This document shows, one piece after another, positions 61,501 through 64,000 of a stretch of DNA of 64,000 bases (positions within the stretch are counted from its first letter, which is position 1; every line of letters begins with the position of its first letter). The position numbers and the translations under genes were made by a program. Origin of the DNA: Membranipora membranacea (Eukaryota > Bryozoa > Gymnolaemata > Cheilostomatida > Membraniporidae); assembly GCA_914767715.1 (NCBI GenBank), contig OU612074.1:2493501-2557500 (forward strand), in the 5' to 3' direction. The notes below the pieces were generated by a model, which saw only the letters and a list, made by a program, of their open reading frames with translations, had not been told where the DNA came from and did not search any database.

Positions 61501-63933
61501 CTTTAGCAATGAAAGGTAAATTTAAGAGTGTGGTCTATAGCTCTATATGTGAAAAAGCAATATATTATCTACTAAGTCATACAAAAATAAATTCAAAATG
61601 CCCATAAATTATTCCATGTTAAACCTCAACTGCCAAAATCTGGATAGCTATTCGTCATAGAATAATTAATCCTACCATTATCACCAGGAAGACCCATATC
61701 TCCCTTTGGACCAACATAGCTTCTTCCGTTTGCTCCTTGGTGTCCTTTAGGTCCCTTTGGTCCGGGTCCACCATAGCCTGCTGGACCAGCTGGTCCTGGG
61801 GGTCCCTCTGGACCTGGGCCTCCGTTGTATCCAGGTGCTCCAGCATCACCAATTGGTCCCTTCGGTCCTGGTGGTCCTAAATAGCAAGAAAATCGCTTGT
61901 ATTTAATTTGAACTAAGAACTAAAAGTGGATAAGTGTGATAACTATTCGTACTGTACTGTTCAGAAATCACTGATTTAGCTTAGAAGAATTGAAAAAATT
62001 TCAGGAATGTCAAATATCTAAGCAAATTTATTCAAAGAAGAAAGAAATGGGACTTATCTCCCTTACTCAATATGAGGTGTCTTTACAAAGTCAGAATACC
62101 CTGGTTCCAAGCACACAAAAAGCCTAAGTTTTAGATCATCTTGTGACGCTTTCAAACAATTGACTGACAACCAACGTAAACCATTCACATCATGACTATG
62201 AGAGCCTGTGGTAGTTACCTGGTGGGGGAGGAAGGGCATCACCCTCATGACCTGGTGGTCCTGGGGGACCTGGGGGACCAGTTGGGCAATAAGCGGGGCA
62301 TTGGGTGTTAGCTCCCCCTGTAACAGGTTGGCTAGTTCTTGGTCGGCTTCCTGTGGGTGCATTGTTATTTCCTTGTCCCTGTTGTGAGTTTGGTTGGAAT
62401 ACATTCCATCCTGGTTGGAATATTGGTTGATCCCAAACACTTCCGTAGGATCTCTTTACATGTTCATGTACCACCTCCTAAACATCGAACATATTGCACA
62501 ATAAAAGCATGATAAGGACATACAAACGTGAAGGGAAAAGGGAAAGAGGAAAACAAAGCAAAAGCATGTCACATGATCAAAATGACTGGTTCTGATTGGC
62601 TGTTCGGTGAGAAAGAGAGCCAATGCCAGGTCACTGAATCTGATTTGGCATTGGCTATCTCCCACCCTCCAACCAATCAGAGACAAGAAATTGGCTAGAT
62701 AAAAGCTGACATAAAGAAACTTCTTAAACAATAATTTGTTGGCCGATTGATTAACACATATAGTATAAATTAGGCATAATATGTTTTTCTGAAAATCAAA
62801 ATTGCTGATTTGTCTCCTCATAATTAAGGATTACAGAAAACATTTGTTTTGATGATATAACCTAATATTCATATTTTTCCAAATTTATTCAAGTATTTGC
62901 AAATGAATAGCCGAAAAGAGCACACTGCAGTAAAACTTGACACAGAGATATTGAGATTGTCTAATGGAAGGCTTAAAAGTTTGAGAATACTATGGTGCTC
63001 TGATTGTATGGTGCCCGTTGGTTTGAGTTATAGGCTTCAATTTGTGCAACGCAATTCAATTTTGATATTAATACAAAGCGTAAAAATAATAATTTACATT
63101 TATAAAAAAACTGGCTAGAACCCAGCATTTAGATTGAGTACAGCTAGAAAGAAATAGCACATGGAACAAGGCAAAAAAGGCACATAACCCTGTGAAAGCA
63201 ACAAAAAAAGTAAAAGCCTAGCCTATGATCAATGCTTAGTGTTGGACGGATTGTTCACAGTTTACCCGCTGTCCCATACACCAAATTCTTCAATCATAGT
63301 CTATATCATAAAATGGCGAGTGGCTGAGCAACAAAAAACAAAATGATGGCCGGGTGATAAATTACCTGCTGGGGGAGGAAGGGCATCACCTTCGTCACCA
63401 GGCATTCCTGGGGGACCTGGTGGACCGGCGGGACAAGCAGTAGGGCAGTTATTATCATACCCTCCTGCTGAATCCCCGTATCCACTAGATCCTGAACCAG
63501 AGCTGGAATCCCCGTATCCTGCACTTCTTTTCACATTGTTATGTTGTGCAACCTTAAATGTTGACAATTTTTTTAGGTCAGGGGTCAATCGATAGACACT
63601 GATTCTAATTAGCATTTAATTGTTTTTTCACATCACATTTTACAGCTCAACACTTTCAAAACGATTAGCATATATAAACTCATTAATAATAATGGATCCA
63701 AGTTTATACTCATCAACCCCTTGATCTAGGAATCAAACTGTCAGCCACAAGGCAATAAATCATCATCAATAGGGAAGCCTATGACCCAGAGCGGACATTA
63801 TACTGTAACAAATTGGTTTTGAGATGTTGACACTACTTCAAAAATAATCAGTGTCAGCAAACAATGATTAGTGGCAGCGAACATGATCACTTACCGATGG
63901 GTCAACATCAGGCAGCATATGCAGATCAACAAG
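58504..63933 (-). CDS. Membrane-anchored cuticle-type collagen, gene 2 (5' partial)
   Basis: Minus-strand exons: 63933-63895 ([13 protein letters not shown], matching gene 1's second exon), 63552-63366 or 62477-62219 (alternatives), 61876-61685, 61267-61116, 60970-60874, 60712-60506, 60150-59977, 59803-59625, 59396-59300, 59067-58906 and 58607-58504. All phases agree. The exon coding the membrane anchor must lie beyond 64000. Without it the product is 529 or 553 aa, depending on the alternative exon. Gly-X-Y repeats begin after a cysteine pair (CPTAC or CPAYC) and end in [14 protein letters not shown]. Exon lengths equal or nearly equal those of gene 1 (39, 152, 97, 174, 179, 97), so the two are an inverted duplicate pair transcribed toward each other. 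Gene 2 has one more intron near the 3' end (58608-58905), where gene 1 has a single exon. An AATAAA on the minus strand near 58307 may end the transcript. Confidence 0.9.
62219..62477 (-). CDS. Alternative exon 3b of collagen gene 2
   Basis: 259 nt, starts in phase 0 and ends in phase 1, like exon 3a. It encodes [10 protein letters not shown] (dibasic site), an Asn/Gln/Pro-rich stretch ([12 protein letters not shown]), then [15 protein letters not shown]. Compared with gene 1's exon 3 ([10 protein letters not shown]...), this is the closer match at its start; 3a is closer in its Ser/Gly-rich interior. Splicing 3a to 3b would give an in-frame TGA within five codons. Alternatively 3b could belong to a transcript with its own unseen first exon. 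Confidence 0.85.
63366..63552 (-). CDS. Alternative exon 3a of collagen gene 2
   Basis: 187 nt, phase 0 in and phase 1 out. It encodes [10 protein letters not shown], a Gly/Ser/Tyr-rich stretch with GYGDSS repeats, then [15 protein letters not shown]. The acceptor is a less usual TTTAAG, weaker than the TTTAG of exon 3b, which could matter for choice between the two. Confidence 0.85.
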
Positions 63934-64000
63934 CTGAAATAGAGAGAAACATTATCAGTCTGGCTAAGTAAAAATGGATCTCTGACTGGACAAACTATGG

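Noticed and set aside
1-64000. CRISPR array, operon or phage-like system
   Set aside because: The DNA is clearly intron-bearing metazoan sequence; the tandem arrays are intronic minisatellites without spacer structure.

Overview
This is eukaryotic, metazoan DNA. Genes are split by introns with GT..AG borders, and many donors read GTAAGT. The DNA is AT-rich and full of decayed non-LTR retrotransposons, foldback/MITE-like elements, a tRNA-derived SINE and minisatellites. Two genes are confidently named because their exons join in phase over the whole protein: CFAP107 (axonemal microtubule inner protein) and USP6NL/RN-tre (TBC-domain RabGAP). CFAP107 implies an animal with motile cilia or flagella. 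The two collagen genes encode membrane-anchored, nematode-cuticle-like collagens with strong GGA/CCA codon bias. A non-vertebrate bilaterian is the safe reading; a non-nematode ecdysozoan is a guess I cannot test.

Layout. 1-3.4 kb: inverted-repeat arms around a decayed LINE and two orphan coding-like exons, one with a serine-protease-like GQSG motif. 3.6-6.4 kb: a MITE and a 5'-truncated L2-clade LINE. 7.2-11.9 kb: CFAP107 (minus, 5 exons), with a dead duplicate of its third exon downstream and an X-box plus an NRF-1-type site upstream. 13.1-27.9 kb: USP6NL (minus, 13 coding exons, 926 aa predicted). 28-36 kb: intergenic or upstream DNA with MITE and LINE debris. 36.6-41.7 kb: a CUB/CUB-like/sushi/transmembrane receptor gene (plus) with an ITAM-like tail and several frame breaks. 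A two-exon secreted cysteine-rich protein gene lies on the opposite strand in its last intron. 42-51.6 kb: no recognisable gene, LINE and SINE debris. 51.7-56.3 kb: collagen gene 1 (plus, complete, 567 aa). 58.5-63.9 kb: collagen gene 2 (minus, exon 1 outside the window), convergent with gene 1 and with nearly identical exon lengths.

Most unusual signals. Two introns of USP6NL begin with minisatellites whose repeat unit is the exon-intron junction itself. Intron 2 has about 29 units of 33 bp and intron 4 has 12 units of 29 bp, so each intron carries a ladder of copies of its own 5' splice site. In intron 2 the unit is a multiple of three and stays open, so any copy could be used without breaking the frame. 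Collagen gene 2 has two alternative N-terminal exons of identical phase that cannot be spliced together without an immediate stop, which predicts mutually exclusive use. All gene models come from reading the sequence by eye; no database search or transcript data were available.
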